Shown: positions 63,499 through 64,000 of the stretch, one piece after another
How the letters are laid out: the number at the start of each line of letters is the position of its first letter
Position numbering within the stretch: position 1 is the stretch's first letter
Assembly (NCBI GenBank): GCA_002239065.1
Contig: MPNO01000017.1
Location: 1-64,000, forward strand
Reading direction: 5' to 3'
DNA length: 64,000 bases
Source: Defluviicoccus sp. bin129
Lineage (GTDB): Bacteria > Pseudomonadota > Alphaproteobacteria > MPNO01
Position numbers and translations under genes: made by a program
The notes under the pieces: generated by a model
Told to the model about the DNA's origin: nothing
The model's database searches: none
The model's input: only the letters and a program-made list of their open reading frames with translations

Positions 63499-64000
63499 TC
63501 ACCTCGCCGCCGCGCGCTCCGGCGATACGGTGTCCAGGGTGGCGCGGGTGAACTCTTCCACGTAGTCGATCAGGCGGTCCGAGGCCCGACCCGCTTCGTC
63601 CGCATCGCCTTCCGCGATCCGGCGCGCGAGCTCGGCATGCAGCCTGGCGCAGAGCGGCAGATCCGCCGCCTCCCTGTAATGCATGTACCAGAAGCGCCTG
63701 GACAGCCCGTGGGTCTGGCTCATGGCGCGCCTGGCGTACTCGTTGTGGGAGGCCTCGACCTCGAGCTGGTTGAGCGCCCGGTCGTGGCGCATGAACGCGA
63801 TGTCGTCGTTGTCGCGCGAGGCCTTCTCCATGCCGTCGGCGATGTGCAGGAATTGCTGCCTTTCCCGCTCGGTCCGGCGCAGCGCGCCGGTGCGCGCGAT
63901 CAGCCGTTCCAGCTCCCGGCGGACTTCGAGCAGCAGGAGCTGGCTGCGCGGGTTGATCTCGGAGACCAGGATTCCCTTGCGCGGAAGGATGATCACCAGC
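63499..64000 (-). CDS. GntR-family regulator, FCD domain; 5' end outside window
   Basis: The visible part (167 residues and open at the edge) has the end of a winged helix, LPRKGILVSEINP, followed by an all-helical FCD ligand domain: VRRELERLIARTG, FLHIADGMEKA, DIAFMRHDRALNQLEVEASHN, and MSQTHGLSRRFWYMH (parts quoted). The Asp and His of FMRHDRALN are typical metal-ligand positions. An acid ligand is usual for FCD proteins. The start codon and most of the DNA-binding domain lie beyond 64000. It is probably the regulator of the TRAP and PhyH units. Confidence 0.85.
   Translation of the reverse strand, partial: LVIILPRKGILVSEINPRSQLLLLEVRRELERLIARTGALRRTERERQQFLHIADGMEKASRDNDDIAFMRHDRALNQLEVEASHNEYARRAMSQTHGLSRRFWYMHYREAADLPLCARLHAELARRIAEGDADEAGRASDRLIDYVEEFTRATLDTVSPERAAAR

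Overview
The window is a GC-rich, gene-dense stretch, probably chromosomal, from an alphaproteobacterium. The support is gene style rather than a marker gene: Liv, TRAP and TTT uptake systems beside oxygenases, fused dimethylglycine-dehydrogenase-like and GcvT-like proteins, a FadN-order beta-oxidation protein, and an exact consensus parS site. No rRNA, tRNA or CRISPR array was found. The nearest relative cannot be named from sequence alone.

Bases 1-8600 are an accessory, mobile region. A serine-recombinase cassette (47-2628) abuts an IS481-type transposase remnant (about 2650-3003). Next come an AT-richer orphan PD-(D/E)XK nuclease-like gene (3200-3766), the 3' stub of a DNA methyltransferase (3973-4134), an FAD monooxygenase (4251-5408) and two tandem tyrosine recombinases on the minus strand (5705-7965). 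Each of those recombinases carries a different lesion.

Bases 8600-19530 are a catabolic block: a benzoylformate-decarboxylase-like TPP enzyme, two Rieske oxygenases, an SDR without the usual Tyr-Lys pair, RidA, an isochorismatase-like hydrolase, a DUF1989 protein, a TRAP transporter and a class II aldolase. Bases 19540-28440 hold an acyl-CoA-dehydrogenase-fold flavoprotein, a cupin, a dimethylglycine/sarcosine-dehydrogenase-like fusion, a DmdA/GcvT-like methyltransferase and a TTT transporter whose TctA and TctB are fused. Bases 28600-33430 hold a phytanoyl-CoA-dioxygenase-like enzyme overlapping a SAF-domain dehydrogenase, a GMC oxidoreductase and an aldo/keto reductase.

Bases 33600-45900 form an uptake, activation and beta-oxidation block: livHMGF, an acyl-CoA synthetase and a binding protein in one operon, then a broken Phd/PIN toxin-antitoxin locus, a hydroxyacyl-CoA dehydrogenase/enoyl-CoA hydratase, a thiolase and a large acyl-CoA dehydrogenase. 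Bases 45900-59960 carry a P450, a second GMC oxidoreductase, two different 2-oxoglutarate/Fe enzymes, a molybdopterin oxidoreductase, several SDRs (one a pseudogene), an AGCS symporter, a VOC protein, a fatty-acid-hydroxylase-like diiron protein and a second PhyH enzyme. A perfect parS site lies at 47396-47411, in the 3' untranslated region of the second GMC gene.

The right end (60080-64000) is a TRAP transporter, a DUF6166 protein and an edge-truncated GntR/FCD regulator. Near-identical palindromes upstream of the PhyH gene and the DUF6166 gene suggest one GntR regulon. Overall the segment looks like a scavenger of many small organic acids, amines and lipids, with several uptake systems each beside its own oxidative enzymes. 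Substrates are inferred from families and neighbours, not shown by the sequence.
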